A stretch of 64,000 bases of DNA from positions 1 to 64,000 of the forward strand of contig NZ_BCXH01000020.1 in the NCBI RefSeq assembly GCF_001895005.1. The letters run 5' to 3'. Both the position numbers and the translations under genes were made by a program. The notes beneath the pieces were generated by a model, which worked only from the letters and a program-made list of their open reading frames with translations, did no database searches and was not told the origin of the DNA. Positions 52,653 through 60,395 of this stretch are shown here, piece after piece. The DNA comes from Rhodococcus yunnanensis NBRC 103083 (GTDB lineage: Bacteria > Actinomycetota > Actinomycetes > Mycobacteriales > Mycobacteriaceae). The first letter of the stretch is position 1. Each line of letters begins with the position of its first letter.

Positions 52653-54131
52653 TCAGTGCAACATGACCTTGTCGACGGGTGCGACTCCCTCTGCAGGCGT
52701 GACCTTCTTACGCGGCAGGAAGAAGGCAGGCACGAATGTCAGCACGATCAGGACGAGAGCGACCATGAAGGTGGTTCCGAAGGCGTCGGCCGAGATGTCC
52801 AGCGCGTCCGTGGGTGACGTGGCTCCGACAGCGTTCCGGAGCTGATTCGTCAACACCACGGACATGACTGCCGTCCCGATCGATCCCGCGGTCTGCTGCA
52901 CGATGTTCATCAGCGTCGAGCCCCGTGCGACGTTGTGGTCGGTCAGAGTCTGCAGCGCCGCGGTCATGAGCGGCATCATCGTCGCACCGAGACCCATGCC
53001 CATCACGAACAGGCCTCCCAACAGAATCCAGTACGACGTACCCGCCCCGACCTGCGTGAACACCGCCATTCCTGCGGCAATCGCGGTGAGGCCGGTCAGG
53101 ACGATCTTTCCCGGCCCGATGCGGTCCGCGAGTGTGCCCGCGATCGGCATCGTCAACATCGCGCCGAGGCCCTGAGGAGCGAGCAGCAACCCGGCGGCAA
53201 GCGTGGTCTCGCCTCGGATCTGGAGGAAGTAGCTCGGGAACAGCAGTCCTGCACCCATGAACGCCACCATGAACAGCGTCGTGGTGATGACCGCGACGGA
53301 CAACGCCCTGTTCTTGAACAGCCGCAGGTCGATCAGCGGATGCGCGGTACGAAGCGCGTGGAAGACGAACGCGACGATCAGCGCAGCGCCGACGATCGCA
53401 GGTACGAGGACACGCGCGGCCGCGACCGTTCCAGTTTCGGGGATCGAGGACACACCGAACAGGAACAGCGCGAGGCCTGGAGAGAGCATCAACATGCCGA
53501 CGAAGTCGAAGGATTCGGCAGATGTCGGTTCGTCTTTCGGGAAGATCACGATGGCGGCCACGAGGGCGACAGCACCGATGGGCACGTTGATCAGGAAAAT
53601 CCAATGCCAGCTGGCCGCCTCGATCAGCCAGCCTCCGAGTATCGGGCCACTGATCGGTCCGAGCAGCATCGGAACACCGAGAACTGCCATCACGCGGCCG
53701 ATCCTCTCGGGTCCTGCTGCACGCGTCATGATCGTCATACCCAGCGGCATCAGCATGCCGCCACCGAGCCCCTGCAGCACACGGAACGCGATCAACGTGG
53801 TGATGTCCCACGCGAAACTACAGAGCACCGATCCGAGAACGAACAGGATCAAAGCAGTGATGTACAGCCGTTTGGTTCCGAACCGATCCGCCGCCCATCC
53901 GGTCAACGGAATGACAGTGGCGAGCGCGAGTGTGTAACCGGTCATCGTCCATGCGACGGTGGCGTACGTCGCATCGAAAACCTCCATGAACGTCGGCAGC
54001 GCAACACTGACGACAGTGACATCGAGGATGGACATGATGGCGCCGAGCACGACGACGCCCGCAACCTTCAAGACCGCGGAGTCGAGCTTGTCCGGCGTAC
54101 CGGTGGGCGGTGACGCTCCTGGCTGGGTCAT
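52653..54131 (-). CDS. DHA2 (EmrB/QacA) 14-TM drug exporter
   Basis: 492 aa. Motif C-like GVPMLLGPISGPILGGWLIE, motif A GWAADRFGTKRLYI, and 14 predicted TM segments. Proton-driven export of drugs or metabolites. ATG 54131 is used; GTG 54137, closer to AAGGGA, is possible. No regulator adjoins it; it does not belong to the mycobacterial order I recall at this place. Confidence 0.88.
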   Translation of the reverse strand: MTQPGASPPTGTPDKLDSAVLKVAGVVVLGAIMSILDVTVVSVALPTFMEVFDATYATVAWTMTGYTLALATVIPLTGWAADRFGTKRLYITALILFVLGSVLCSFAWDITTLIAFRVLQGLGGGMLMPLGMTIMTRAAGPERIGRVMAVLGVPMLLGPISGPILGGWLIEAASWHWIFLINVPIGAVALVAAIVIFPKDEPTSAESFDFVGMLMLSPGLALFLFGVSSIPETGTVAAARVLVPAIVGAALIVAFVFHALRTAHPLIDLRLFKNRALSVAVITTTLFMVAFMGAGLLFPSYFLQIRGETTLAAGLLLAPQGLGAMLTMPIAGTLADRIGPGKIVLTGLTAIAAGMAVFTQVGAGTSYWILLGGLFVMGMGLGATMMPLMTAALQTLTDHNVARGSTLMNIVQQTAGSIGTAVMSVVLTNQLRNAVGATSPTDALDISADAFGTTFMVALVLIVLTFVPAFFLPRKKVTPAEGVAPVDKVMLH

Positions 54132-54413
54132 GGGCACGTTCCCTTCGAGATCGGTTGGCGGAACACTCCGGTCCGGCGGATCCACGCATCGACGCGCGAG
54201 GAGAGGAGCTGTCGAGACTTCATCGTCGCGGAAGGGTCCGACAAGAAACCGCGAGTGGACGCGAATCCTGCAACGACGAGTGCGCCGTACAGAGCAAGTG
54301 CGCGGTACGAATCAACGCGTACCAGTATCCCTGTTCCGCACCGCTCACTCAATCGGATTTCGAAACGGAATCCGGCAGAAGGCTGTGAGACCGAACACGG
54401 CAGGATGGGCACC

Positions 54414-55046
54414 ATGAGTGCAGCAGCCCCCGAAGGCACAGGACGCGTCGTACTACTGCGCCATGGCGAGACCGAGTGGGCGAGAACAGGCCGTCACACC
54501 GGCACCACCGACGTTTCGCTCACTGCCGTGGGCGAAGAGCAGGCGGTCGCGGCAGGTGAACTGGTCGGAGAACTGAACCTGCGGAACCCACTGGTACTGA
54601 GCAGCCCTCGGCTTCGAGCACAGCGAACCGCGCACCTGGCGGGCCTGACGGTCGACCGCGAGTGGGACGCTCTCGCCGAGTGGGACTATGGCGACTACGA
54701 GGGTCTCACTTCGCGCGAGATCCAACAGACGGTGCCGCACTGGACGGTGTGGACGCATCCGTGCCCGAACGGCGAGACCGTGGACGAGATCGGAGCGCGC
54801 GCTGATCTGGCGCTGTCGGTCGCACTGGCAGCTCTGCCCGAACAGGACGTGGTGTTGGTGGGCCACGGGCACTTCTCACGCGCCTTGCTCACCCGCTGGA
54901 TTCAGCTTCCGGTAGCCGAAGGCAAGCGATTCGCGATGTCTCCGGCAGCGTATTCGGTTCTCGGATTCGAACATTCGTATCGACAGATTTCGGTGCACAA
55001 CATCCACCCCTCGGTCCGAACCGGACAAAGGAAGGTCGCCCCGTGA
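54414..55046 (+). CDS. Histidine-phosphatase superfamily acid phosphatase
   Basis: 210 aa. RHGETEW with the phosphorylated His, a second catalytic His in VGHGHFSRALL, and ERxx-type EWDYGDYEGLT. Ortholog of Rv3214 (first called gpm2/entD), a broad acid phosphatase rather than a mutase. Starts at 54414 or at ATG 54405. Its TGA overlaps the GTG of the GNAT gene (GTGA), so the pair was coupled before the element inserted. Confidence 0.9.
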   Translation: MSAAAPEGTGRVVLLRHGETEWARTGRHTGTTDVSLTAVGEEQAVAAGELVGELNLRNPLVLSSPRLRAQRTAHLAGLTVDREWDALAEWDYGDYEGLTSREIQQTVPHWTVWTHPCPNGETVDEIGARADLALSVALAALPEQDVVLVGHGHFSRALLTRWIQLPVAEGKRFAMSPAAYSVLGFEHSYRQISVHNIHPSVRTGQRKVAP

Positions 55047-55237
55047 TCCGGCGAGCGCTCGACAATGACGTCGACGCGATCACCTCGCTCGTGTACGAGC
55101 TGGCCGAGTACGAGAAGGCCTCGGACTCGTGCACCGTCCAACCCGCTCAGATCCGGTCGGCGCTGTTCGGCGCCAACCCGTCGGTGTTCGCCCACGTCGC
55201 AGAATCGGACGGCGTCGTCGTCGGTGTTGCGTTGTGG
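55043..55237 (+). pseudogene. GNAT acetyltransferase, 5' fragment (split by integration)
   Basis: GTG start, 65 codons of an N-acetyltransferase (RRALDNDVDAITSLVYEL; AHVAESDGVVVGVALW). After W65 the frame continues into the element (to 55669) with unrelated sequence. The missing half is at 62094-62379. Joining the two across GGTT gives an uninterrupted 159-codon GNAT with the typical ALWFLNFSTW junction, ortholog of Rv3216. The fragment alone lacks the acetyl-CoA site, so the enzyme is presumably inactive in this strain. Confidence 0.9.
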
Positions 55238-55239
55238 TT
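55236..55239. other. attL core (GGTT)
   Basis: Left junction of the integrated element: chromosomal GTTGCGTTGT, shared GGTT, then element GGACAGTGCACTATTG. Position fixed by restoring the GNAT reading frame with attR. Confidence 0.85.
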
Positions 55240-55295
55240 GGACAGTGCACTATTGGGACCGAAGGTAACCGCGCCTCGCGACCCCAGGAGAACTC

Positions 55296-55652
55296 ATGAT
55301 CACCATCGGAAGCCCCGCTGCCACACTCAAGTTCGGATCTGTCAGTGTGGAAACGGAAAGGATCGAGAACGACACCGCGACACTATTCGCCAGTGTCGCC
55401 TCACACGTTATCGATCCGGCGGACCTCGCACACCCGTACATCGTTCAGTTCGTCGGCACCCGCGACGATGCCGCGCAACAGTCAGAGGACGTTCAGATAA
55501 TAATCTCGAGAAACGGACAACCAGTGTCGAGTTTCCCAAGCCACCTCGCTTCAAGAATTGGTCTGGCGATCATCGAGCAGGGTGTGCAGGGGGAGTTGTT
55601 CGCGGACCCGCACATGGTCGACAACGAACAGTTGGACGCGTTCCGACGCTGA
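55296..55652 (+). CDS. Element hypothetical protein, 118 aa
   Basis: First complete gene inside attL, with AGGAGA four bases before the ATG. The product (MITIGSPAATLKFGSVSVE; VIDPADLAHPYIVQFVGTRDD) has beta-strand-like character and a helical C-terminus, with no membrane segment or cysteine. No family recognised. A terminator follows at 55668-55703, so it is likely a single-gene transcript. Being just inside attL is a usual place for cargo genes or for directionality factors. Confidence 0.7.
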   Translation: MITIGSPAATLKFGSVSVETERIENDTATLFASVASHVIDPADLAHPYIVQFVGTRDDAAQQSEDVQIIISRNGQPVSSFPSHLASRIGLAIIEQGVQGELFADPHMVDNEQLDAFRR

Positions 55653-55667
55653 CCTCTCCGATCGACT

Positions 55668-55703
55668 AACGGCCCTCGGTCCTCAGCGGATCGGGGGCCG
55701 TTT
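55668..55703 (+). terminator. Terminator after the 118-aa gene
   Basis: AACGGCCC (55668-55675) pairs with GGGCCGTT (55695-55702); TTT ends the right arm. Loop about 19 bases, partly self-pairing. Confidence 0.65.
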
Positions 55704-55757
55704 GCGCATACACGCCCATACGGTTATTGTCAATGCGACGGCAGAGGTCTGCCACCG

Positions 55758-55789
55758 GCCCCACAACCATCCACGGTTGCGGGGCTTTT
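55758..55789 (+). terminator. Hairpin with T-run just before the excisionase-like gene
   Basis: GCCCCACAACC (55758-55768) pairs with GGTTGCGGGGC (55775-55785), one mismatch, followed by TTTT. It stands 22 bp upstream of the HTH gene, after another terminator, so it is either a second terminator or an attenuator. Confidence 0.55.
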
Positions 55790-55811
55790 CTCGTCCCCTG
55801 GGAGGGTTGCC

Positions 55812-55994
55812 GTGCACGTCGACACCGAATTTGAGTCAATCACCTCCTGCGCGGCCCGAACCGGCATCTCCGCAGGCATTCTGTACCGTCACATCCGCGA
55901 CGGGCGATTAACCCCGTATACGTTCTCGAACACCACAATTCGCCGACTACGGGTTGCAGATGTCGACGCACTGTTTGTCGCTGAACCGGCCTAA
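55812..55994 (+). CDS. Excisionase-like HTH DNA-binding protein (possible recombination directionality factor)
   Basis: 60 aa. ITSCAARTGISAGILYRHIRDGRLTPYTF and RRLRVADVDALF (here cited in parts) form the MerR/excisionase-type winged helix of HTH_17 proteins. GTG start with GGAGGG five bases upstream. In phiRv1-type elements a protein of this size and fold directs the serine integrase to excision, and I infer the same here. It could instead regulate the rightward module. Confidence 0.7.
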   Translation: MHVDTEFESITSCAARTGISAGILYRHIRDGRLTPYTFSNTTIRRLRVADVDALFVAEPA

Positions 55995-56145
55995 ATAGGC
56001 CCCCTGAAATCTTCCCCCCTGCGTTGGCTCTGAGGTCCGTAGGCAGGGAACGCTCACCTGGCCCGCTCGCTCACGTGGACGCCTGGCGGTCACCACGACA
56101 GCCCTGGGGCCGGGTGAGCACCAACAACTTCATACGGAGGAAACC

Positions 56146-56337
56146 ATGCCGGTCGATGACGCATACGACGCTGACCCCGAATCTACGGAGCATGAGGACT
56201 ATCTTCAACGCCTCGTTGACCTACGGGCATCCCAGTTTGCGCGCGAACAGCCAATTGACCGACACCTGCCGGCCTCGGGGCAGGCCCGCGGCGCTAACAC
56301 AGCATTCCCGACGCGATACGTCAGGCCAACTAAATGA
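56146..56337 (+). CDS. Element hypothetical protein, 63 aa
   Basis: Start preceded by CGGAGG. Acidic N-terminus (MPVDDAYDADPESTEHEDYLQRLVDLRAS) then a basic C-terminus (RYVRPTK). The last codon and stop overlap the next ATG (ATGA). No known family. First of a four-gene translationally coupled run. Confidence 0.65.
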   Translation: MPVDDAYDADPESTEHEDYLQRLVDLRASQFAREQPIDRHLPASGQARGANTAFPTRYVRPTK

Positions 56338-56540
56338 ACTTGGATGACATCACGGTCGAGAACTCCGCATCGGTGCCGTACGTCTCCCCGAGCGCCCGCG
56401 CACGCGAGGCTACCGCAGCATCGAACCCGCACGTCATAAACCGTGACGCCCACCTCGACAGGCTCGCCGACCAGCAGGCCGACGCCGAAGCCGAAGAACG
56501 AGCCATAGACGAGATCCGCCAACAGAAGGAAATTCCATGA
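56334..56540 (+). CDS. Element hypothetical protein, 68 aa
   Basis: Overlaps both neighbours by ATGA. The C-terminal half is a charged helix (HLDRLADQQADAEAEERAIDEIRQQKEIP, in parts) likely to form a coiled coil; the N-terminal half is Ser/Ala-rich. No known family. Confidence 0.65.
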   Translation: MNLDDITVENSASVPYVSPSARAREATAASNPHVINRDAHLDRLADQQADAEAEERAIDEIRQQKEIP

Positions 56541-57079
56541 CAGCCACACCAACCGCCTCAGAACGGCTGACCGCTCTCGAGAACGCTGCCCGCGCCGGAG
56601 AACACGTAGAAGCCGCTGCACTCGCCGAAGCACGCCAGCAGGCCGACGCCGAAACGACCATCGCAGACCTCACCGAGCAGGGGCAGACCGAACGGCGAAT
56701 TGCAGCCCAACGAGCCATGGCACTGACGGCACGCGAAGATGCAAAAGCTCAGGTACGGGCTGGTATCGCCGATTCCGAGGAACGCGCTGCCAGCGCCCAG
56801 CGGAAAGCCGGATACGCCCTCCTCGCATTGAACGAGGCGAGCGAGGCATACGCCGCCGACCTCCTCGAATACCGCCGCATCCTCTCCGAGAGCGGACTCG
56901 ATTCCTGGGACAATTGGAACAACCCCGAAACCCCGCCGGCCAGTGACACGTTCGACCCTTCGGTCTACTCGCCTTCATCCACTCTCGGCGTCCATGTCGA
57001 CGGTCGCTACTTCGAACCCGTGTCCTTCGAGGAGCGCATCAAGGCAGTCACCATCGACGTCAAGGATGCCCTGAAATGA
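56537..57079 (+). CDS. Element hypothetical coiled-coil protein, 180 aa
   Basis: Residues 1-115 form an almost unbroken Ala/Glu/Arg/Gln-rich helix (LTALENAARAGEHVEAAALA; IADLTEQGQTERRIAAQRAM). The rest is a Pro/Ser/Asp-rich segment with DSWDNWNNPETPP and a final basic helix. Coupled to both neighbours by ATGA overlaps. Shape recalls phage scaffold or replication-accessory proteins but there is no sequence match I can name. Confidence 0.65.
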   Translation: MTATPTASERLTALENAARAGEHVEAAALAEARQQADAETTIADLTEQGQTERRIAAQRAMALTAREDAKAQVRAGIADSEERAASAQRKAGYALLALNEASEAYAADLLEYRRILSESGLDSWDNWNNPETPPASDTFDPSVYSPSSTLGVHVDGRYFEPVSFEERIKAVTIDVKDALK

Positions 57080-57411
57080 ACTCCGACAACGAGATTCGCG
57101 CGCACCAGACCGCGCAAAAGAACTTCACGCACGCCACCTTCGAGGTCAAGCAGGCATTCGTCCAGGCTACGGGTGACATCTCGAACCCGCTGAAGCGATC
57201 CGCCTACCGAGCTGCCCGCGATACGCACGAGACCGCCCGCCTTGCACTCCTCGAAGCGCAGAAGCACGTCACCGTGCTCGGTGGTGCCATCAACCCGCCA
57301 CCGTTCGGCTCAGCAGGGCCAGCCATCACTGACACTGTACGACGCGCACGAGCAGGAGAAGCGGCGCGCTACGACGCCGACAAAGCACTGCACGACGCCC
57401 TCGAAAACTGA
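57076..57411 (+). CDS. Element hypothetical protein, 111 aa
   Basis: Last gene of the coupled run. Helical, Ala/Arg/Asp/His-rich (AHQTAQKNFTHATFEVKQAF; AAR-DTHETARLALLEAQKHV). Ends before the inverted repeat at 57447. No family recognised. Confidence 0.65.
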   Translation: MNSDNEIRAHQTAQKNFTHATFEVKQAFVQATGDISNPLKRSAYRAARDTHETARLALLEAQKHVTVLGGAINPPPFGSAGPAITDTVRRARAGEAARYDADKALHDALEN

Positions 57412-57446
57412 CACGCCGACCAGGAGCGAATAAGTCACTCCCGGTT

Positions 57447-57478
57447 GACGTAGGTACGGTGCGGATCATACCTACGTC
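57447..57478. terminator. Inverted repeat between the two element modules
   Basis: GACGTAGGTA (57447-57456) and TACCTACGTC (57469-57478), perfect arms with a 12-bp spacer. The right arm overlaps the last codons of the recombinase gene. Either a bidirectional terminator for the convergent modules or a recombinase site. Confidence 0.5.
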
Positions 57479-58041
57479 GCGAGGTAGCGATAGATGGTTG
57501 CACGGGAGCATCCGAGCACCTTACCGACCTCCCCAGCGCTCATCCCCTGGTCGCGTAGCTCTCGCGCCCGTACGGCGTCGGACTTAGCGAGCTTCCGCGG
57601 CCTGCCGGTGTGCTGGCCTCGCGCCGCTGCTGCCTCACGTGCTGACGAAGCACGCTCAGCCTTGAGGTCGACCTCAAACTCCGCAAGCATTGCGAACATC
57701 CCGATCATGAGCCGTCCCGTCGCAGTGGATGGGTCGAGTGTCCCCTGCGCGATGGACTGAACAACGATGCCGGCGTCGGTTAGCTCGGTGACGGTCGTGA
57801 TTACTTCGAGGGTGGATCGCCCTAGTCGGTCGAGGTTGTCTACGAGCAGTGTGTCGCCGGGGCGCAAGTAGTCGCGGCATGCTGCCCACTGGGGGCGATC
57901 CATTGTGCGGCCAGTGACTTTGTCTGCGAAGACTTTCTGTGCGCCTGCGGCACCGAGCGCGTCGGTCTGCCTGTCCAGGTTCTGCCGCGTTGTGCTCACG
58001 CGGGCGTAGCCGACAAGCGAGGATGCGGGTGCGTTGGTCAT
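57472..58041 (-). CDS. Small serine recombinase (resolvase/invertase family)
   Basis: 189 aa. Nucleophile S16 in GYARVSTTRQNLDRQ, catalytic arginines in DRPQW and LDRLGRST, the E-helix and a C-terminal resolvase HTH (GQHTGRPRKLAKSDAVRARELR; AGEVGKVLGCSRATIYRYL). The classical K/R-LDR motif reads DNLDR. Usually such enzymes resolve dimers or invert segments. It is separate from the large integrase, so the element carries two recombinases. Paired GTCTCA/TGAGAC repeats lie upstream. Confidence 0.9.
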   Translation of the reverse strand: MTNAPASSLVGYARVSTTRQNLDRQTDALGAAGAQKVFADKVTGRTMDRPQWAACRDYLRPGDTLLVDNLDRLGRSTLEVITTVTELTDAGIVVQSIAQGTLDPSTATGRLMIGMFAMLAEFEVDLKAERASSAREAAAARGQHTGRPRKLAKSDAVRARELRDQGMSAGEVGKVLGCSRATIYRYLAT

Positions 58042-58050
58042 TGCAGAATC

Positions 58051-58181
58051 GTCTCATAAGTCGGCACCCCTCGCAATAGGTGAGACGAACATTTGCGACG
58101 GACTTTTGCGACACCTCGACGTGCGATCTGCGAGTCAGAACTTCACCTGAACGATCTGTCTCATTGCTTTGGATTTGAGAC
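58051..58181. repeat. Two GTCTCA...TGAGAC inverted-repeat pairs upstream of the small recombinase
   Basis: Pair 1: GTCTCA 58051-58056 and TGAGAC 58081-58086. Pair 2: GTCTCA 58158-58163 and TGAGAC 58176-58181. The first pair begins nine bases from the recombinase start codon. Resolvases bind multi-site res regions in just this position, so these are candidate binding or crossover sites, or autoregulatory operators. Confidence 0.5.
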
Positions 58182-58187
58182 ACCGAA

Positions 58188-58223
58188 GAGGCCCCACCCG
58201 TTTAGCCGGGTGGGGCCTCTTTT
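58188..58223. terminator. Terminator downstream of the DUF3631 gene
   Basis: GAGGCCCCACCCG (58188-58200) pairs perfectly with CGGGTGGGGCCTC (58207-58219). TTTT follows on the plus strand; TT on the minus. It ends the leftward DUF3631 transcript and insulates the recombinase promoter. Confidence 0.85.
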
Positions 58224-58230
58224 GTCGTTG

Positions 58231-59493
58231 CTAAGACACCTCACCAACGGGGTTGCCAGACCCCAGCCACAGCCCAACCTGCGTAGAGGTTGCACCGGAT
58301 CGGGGCACCCCTGAATCCATCCGGTGCAAGTGGTCTGAGTGGCGCAACTGGCGCACAACTGCACCACTTCCTCCGCTCTCTCCACTTGCACCACTTTGAA
58401 TCTGGGCTATGCCGAGCCTCGCCCAGATCGGCACGAGAACGTCATACGAATAGCCTCGTTTACCCCTTCCACCTGGGCGAACAGTGGTCACCTTGGATGC
58501 TTGGGCGACCATCTTTGCCATACGGTGCGGGGTCAACACCTTCCCGTAGCCGCTCCGCTCTCCCCAGTACTCCGGGTTGTGGTGCACCAGTCTCGCGATC
58601 AGATCGTCAGACGGTACGAAGGTCTCCGCTTCTGGCCATACGGTGCATAGATCGGTGAGCAGGACCATGCCAGGCGGCAACGTCTTCAGGCCGGCCTCTC
58701 TTTCGTCCGCATCTTCCGCAAGGTTGCGAACAATCAGCTCGTCGGCAATATCGGGCCAGTGCCCGCCCGCCGCGACCGCAACCCGCTTCAAAGGACGCCA
58801 CCGCTCTTTCGCGCGGCCCGTGCAACCGTCCGGCAGCGTTATTGTGGCCCCCCTCAATGAATCACGTACGTTGTCCGCAAAATCGGCAATTCGAACAGCG
58901 AGAGCTACGGCGTCATCTTCGATGTACTCCCAGTCAGAGTCCTCGACCGACCCGCTGAGGTCCGGCATGAGAAGAACGCGAATCGCCCGCGACATGGTGT
59001 CGGCAGGCAACCGCGGCGAGTTGCCCGCCATCGCGAGCGGCGAGTACGTCGGCATCTCGTTCACCGACCACCCCCCACCCTTTACGGGCACGAGCACGGG
59101 ACGTGTGGCCCCCCGGCGATACCCAGAGTTGATGATCCCGATCAGGTCTTCTACGCCTGGCTTGTTCGGTGACAGTGAGCGGTCGACCTCGTCAATCAGG
59201 ATCGTCCGCACACCGTGTTCGAGCAGGCGGACAAGCAACGCGGGTGACGACAGGGAAGCTGCCTGCACTGGTGCGAATGCGAGCCGCGACAGGTGATCGA
59301 GCACAGTGGTTTTGCCCGATCCGGGCATTGTTGAATCGATAAGCAACCGAGGCGTTGTATACGTCTCTAACGCTAAGTGTGTTGCGGCGGTCCACAAGGT
59401 GAGCAGCGACAAATCGCGGTCGTCTGGTACGGCGATGAACCGGCCGAACCACGCTTCGATGTCATTCAATACGTCCTGGCCGTTGTGTGTCAT
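58231..59493 (-). CDS. DUF3631 P-loop ATPase (replication/primase-helicase associated)
   Basis: 420 aa. Walker A PGSGKT (57-62) in IDSTMPGSGKTTVLDHL, Walker B TILIDEVD (97-104), then SGYRRGATRPVL, APLAMAGNSPRLPADTMSRAI-type sensor residues (PLAMAGN, SRAIRVLL) and a C-terminal DUF3631 region. Such proteins occur in integrative actinobacterial elements and phages next to primases. Here it is the only replication-type gene. Overlaps the upstream small gene by ATGA. Suggests an ability to replicate after excision. Confidence 0.85.
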   Translation of the reverse strand: MTHNGQDVLNDIEAWFGRFIAVPDDRDLSLLTLWTAATHLALETYTTPRLLIDSTMPGSGKTTVLDHLSRLAFAPVQAASLSSPALLVRLLEHGVRTILIDEVDRSLSPNKPGVEDLIGIINSGYRRGATRPVLVPVKGGGWSVNEMPTYSPLAMAGNSPRLPADTMSRAIRVLLMPDLSGSVEDSDWEYIEDDAVALAVRIADFADNVRDSLRGATITLPDGCTGRAKERWRPLKRVAVAAGGHWPDIADELIVRNLAEDADEREAGLKTLPPGMVLLTDLCTVWPEAETFVPSDDLIARLVHHNPEYWGERSGYGKVLTPHRMAKMVAQASKVTTVRPGGRGKRGYSYDVLVPIWARLGIAQIQSGASGESGGSGAVVRQLRHSDHLHRMDSGVPRSGATSTQVGLWLGSGNPVGEVS

Positions 59494-59657
59494 GCTACAG
59501 CTCCCAACCGGGAGCGCAGCGTGTCAATCAGACGCCTGTCGTCGCCACCTCGAAGCCACAGCGCTCGCTGCACTTCGATCGACGGTAACGGTGGCATGCC
59601 TAGAGTAAGCAGTTCGGATATGGTCCATGCCCATTTGTCGAGTTCGGTTTCGGTCAC
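59490..59657 (-). CDS. Element hypothetical protein, 55 aa (or longer, to 59870)
   Basis: MTETELDKWAWTISELLTLG and later VQRALWLRGGDDRRLIDTLR form a compact helical protein, coupled by ATGA to the DUF3631 ATPase. GTG 59657 is chosen because upstream the frame (open to ATG 59870, 126 aa) has atypical codons and runs through a plus-strand promoter and terminator. No family recognised; perhaps a partner of the ATPase. Confidence 0.5.
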   Translation of the reverse strand: MTETELDKWAWTISELLTLGMPPLPSIEVQRALWLRGGDDRRLIDTLRSRLGAVA

Positions 59658-59756
59658 AGATACGTTGCAGCCCTTCGAATTTGATGGCCATGGGTCGGTA
59701 TGACCGGATTCCAGTGGTTCACAGCGGAGAGCCGCCGCGAATCTGAATCGCAGGGA

Positions 59757-59785
59757 TTGACCTACGCTGGTCGGCGCGGTACTAT
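59757..59785 (+). promoter_or_regulatory. Strong SigA-type promoter inside the element
   Basis: TTGACC (59757-59762), a 17-bp spacer and TACTAT (59780-59785): nearly ideal -35/-10 hexamers on the plus strand, opposite to the surrounding leftward genes. Transcription would start near 59792. Confidence 0.6.
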
Positions 59786-59791
59786 TGACAT

Positions 59792-59853
59792 GTTTGGTAA
59801 GAGTTGAGAGACGTGCGTTCGGAGATTGGGCACCGTTGCTGCGGTGCCCTTTT
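59792..59853 (+). ncRNA. Candidate roughly 60-nt antisense small RNA
   Basis: Bounded by the promoter above and a clean terminator: GGGCACCG (59828-59835), loop TTGCTG, CGGTGCCC (59842-59849), TTTT (59850-59853). It contains no credible ORF. It is antisense to the leader of the DUF3631 operon, the arrangement of plasmid copy-number counter-transcribed RNAs. Not demonstrated. Confidence 0.5.
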
Positions 59854-59895
59854 GCGTTGCTGAGGGTCATTATTTAGTTGTCCCTTGGTTGGGGT

Positions 59896-60099
59896 TTACG
59901 GGGTCTGCGTTGTACGTCGGTTGCGTGCTCGCGAGCGATACGCCGGTTCATTGATCAGCGTTGCGGGATCCGTATACAGGCGACGAACCTTCGCCTCAAT
60001 CTCTGCCGCCTTCTCGTCCGAGACGGGCTGAGGCAGGTTGCCGACCATCTGGTCGATTTTGGCCTCGATCTGCGCCTCGGTGACGCCTTCCCAGCTCAT
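59896..60099 (-). CDS. Element hypothetical protein, 67 aa
   Basis: MSWEGVTEAQIEAKIDQMVG, then EKAAEIEAKVRRLYTDPATL and a basic Arg-rich end. Mostly helical and charged. ATG overlaps the stop of the upstream HTH gene (ATGA). No known family. Confidence 0.6.
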   Translation of the reverse strand: MSWEGVTEAQIEAKIDQMVGNLPQPVSDEKAAEIEAKVRRLYTDPATLINEPAYRSRARNRRTTQTP

Positions 60100-60395
60100 G
60101 CGGCGTTGTTTCGAAGACCTACGCCAAGCAATGCCGCGATCTTGGCTCGCGTCTCAGGCGTCAGCGGCGGGGCAGCGGCGACAACTTTGGCGATATGCTC
60201 TTCGAGGGTCAAGACCTTCGGCGACATTCCGTGTGCTGCGGCTACGGTGTCGAGTTCGTCGCGGTCGACAAACCACTTTCCTCCGATCTTGTGCAGTTCC
60301 AGTTCGCCCGCTTTGTGCCAGTTCAGGTATGTCTCGCGCACGGCTCCATGCCGGCGTTCTGCGGCCCGAAGGTCGATTAGCTTGTCATCCGTCAC
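60096..60395 (-). CDS. Element HTH DNA-binding protein, 99 aa
   Basis: GTG start with GAGGAG eight bases upstream; the longer open frame to 60566 crosses the promoter region and is rejected. LIDLRAAERRHGAVRETYLNWHKAGELELHKIGGKWFVDRDELD (in parts) is a HTH_17/excisionase-type winged helix; the C-terminus is an Ala/Leu-rich helix. First gene of the leftward module; either its regulator or a second directionality factor. A palindrome lies about 105 bp upstream. Confidence 0.75.
   Translation of the reverse strand: MTDDKLIDLRAAERRHGAVRETYLNWHKAGELELHKIGGKWFVDRDELDTVAAAHGMSPKVLTLEEHIAKVVAAAPPLTPETRAKIAALLGVGLRNNAA

Noticed and set aside
55238..55669. 208-aa ORF running from the GNAT start into the element
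   Set aside because: Only the first 65 codons belong to a family; the rest is an out-of-frame reading of the 118-aa element gene.
59658..59870. N-terminal extension (126-aa version) of the small gene before the DUF3631 ATPase
   Set aside because: Codon use is atypical, and the region holds a strong promoter and terminator on the opposite strand; kept only as an alternative.
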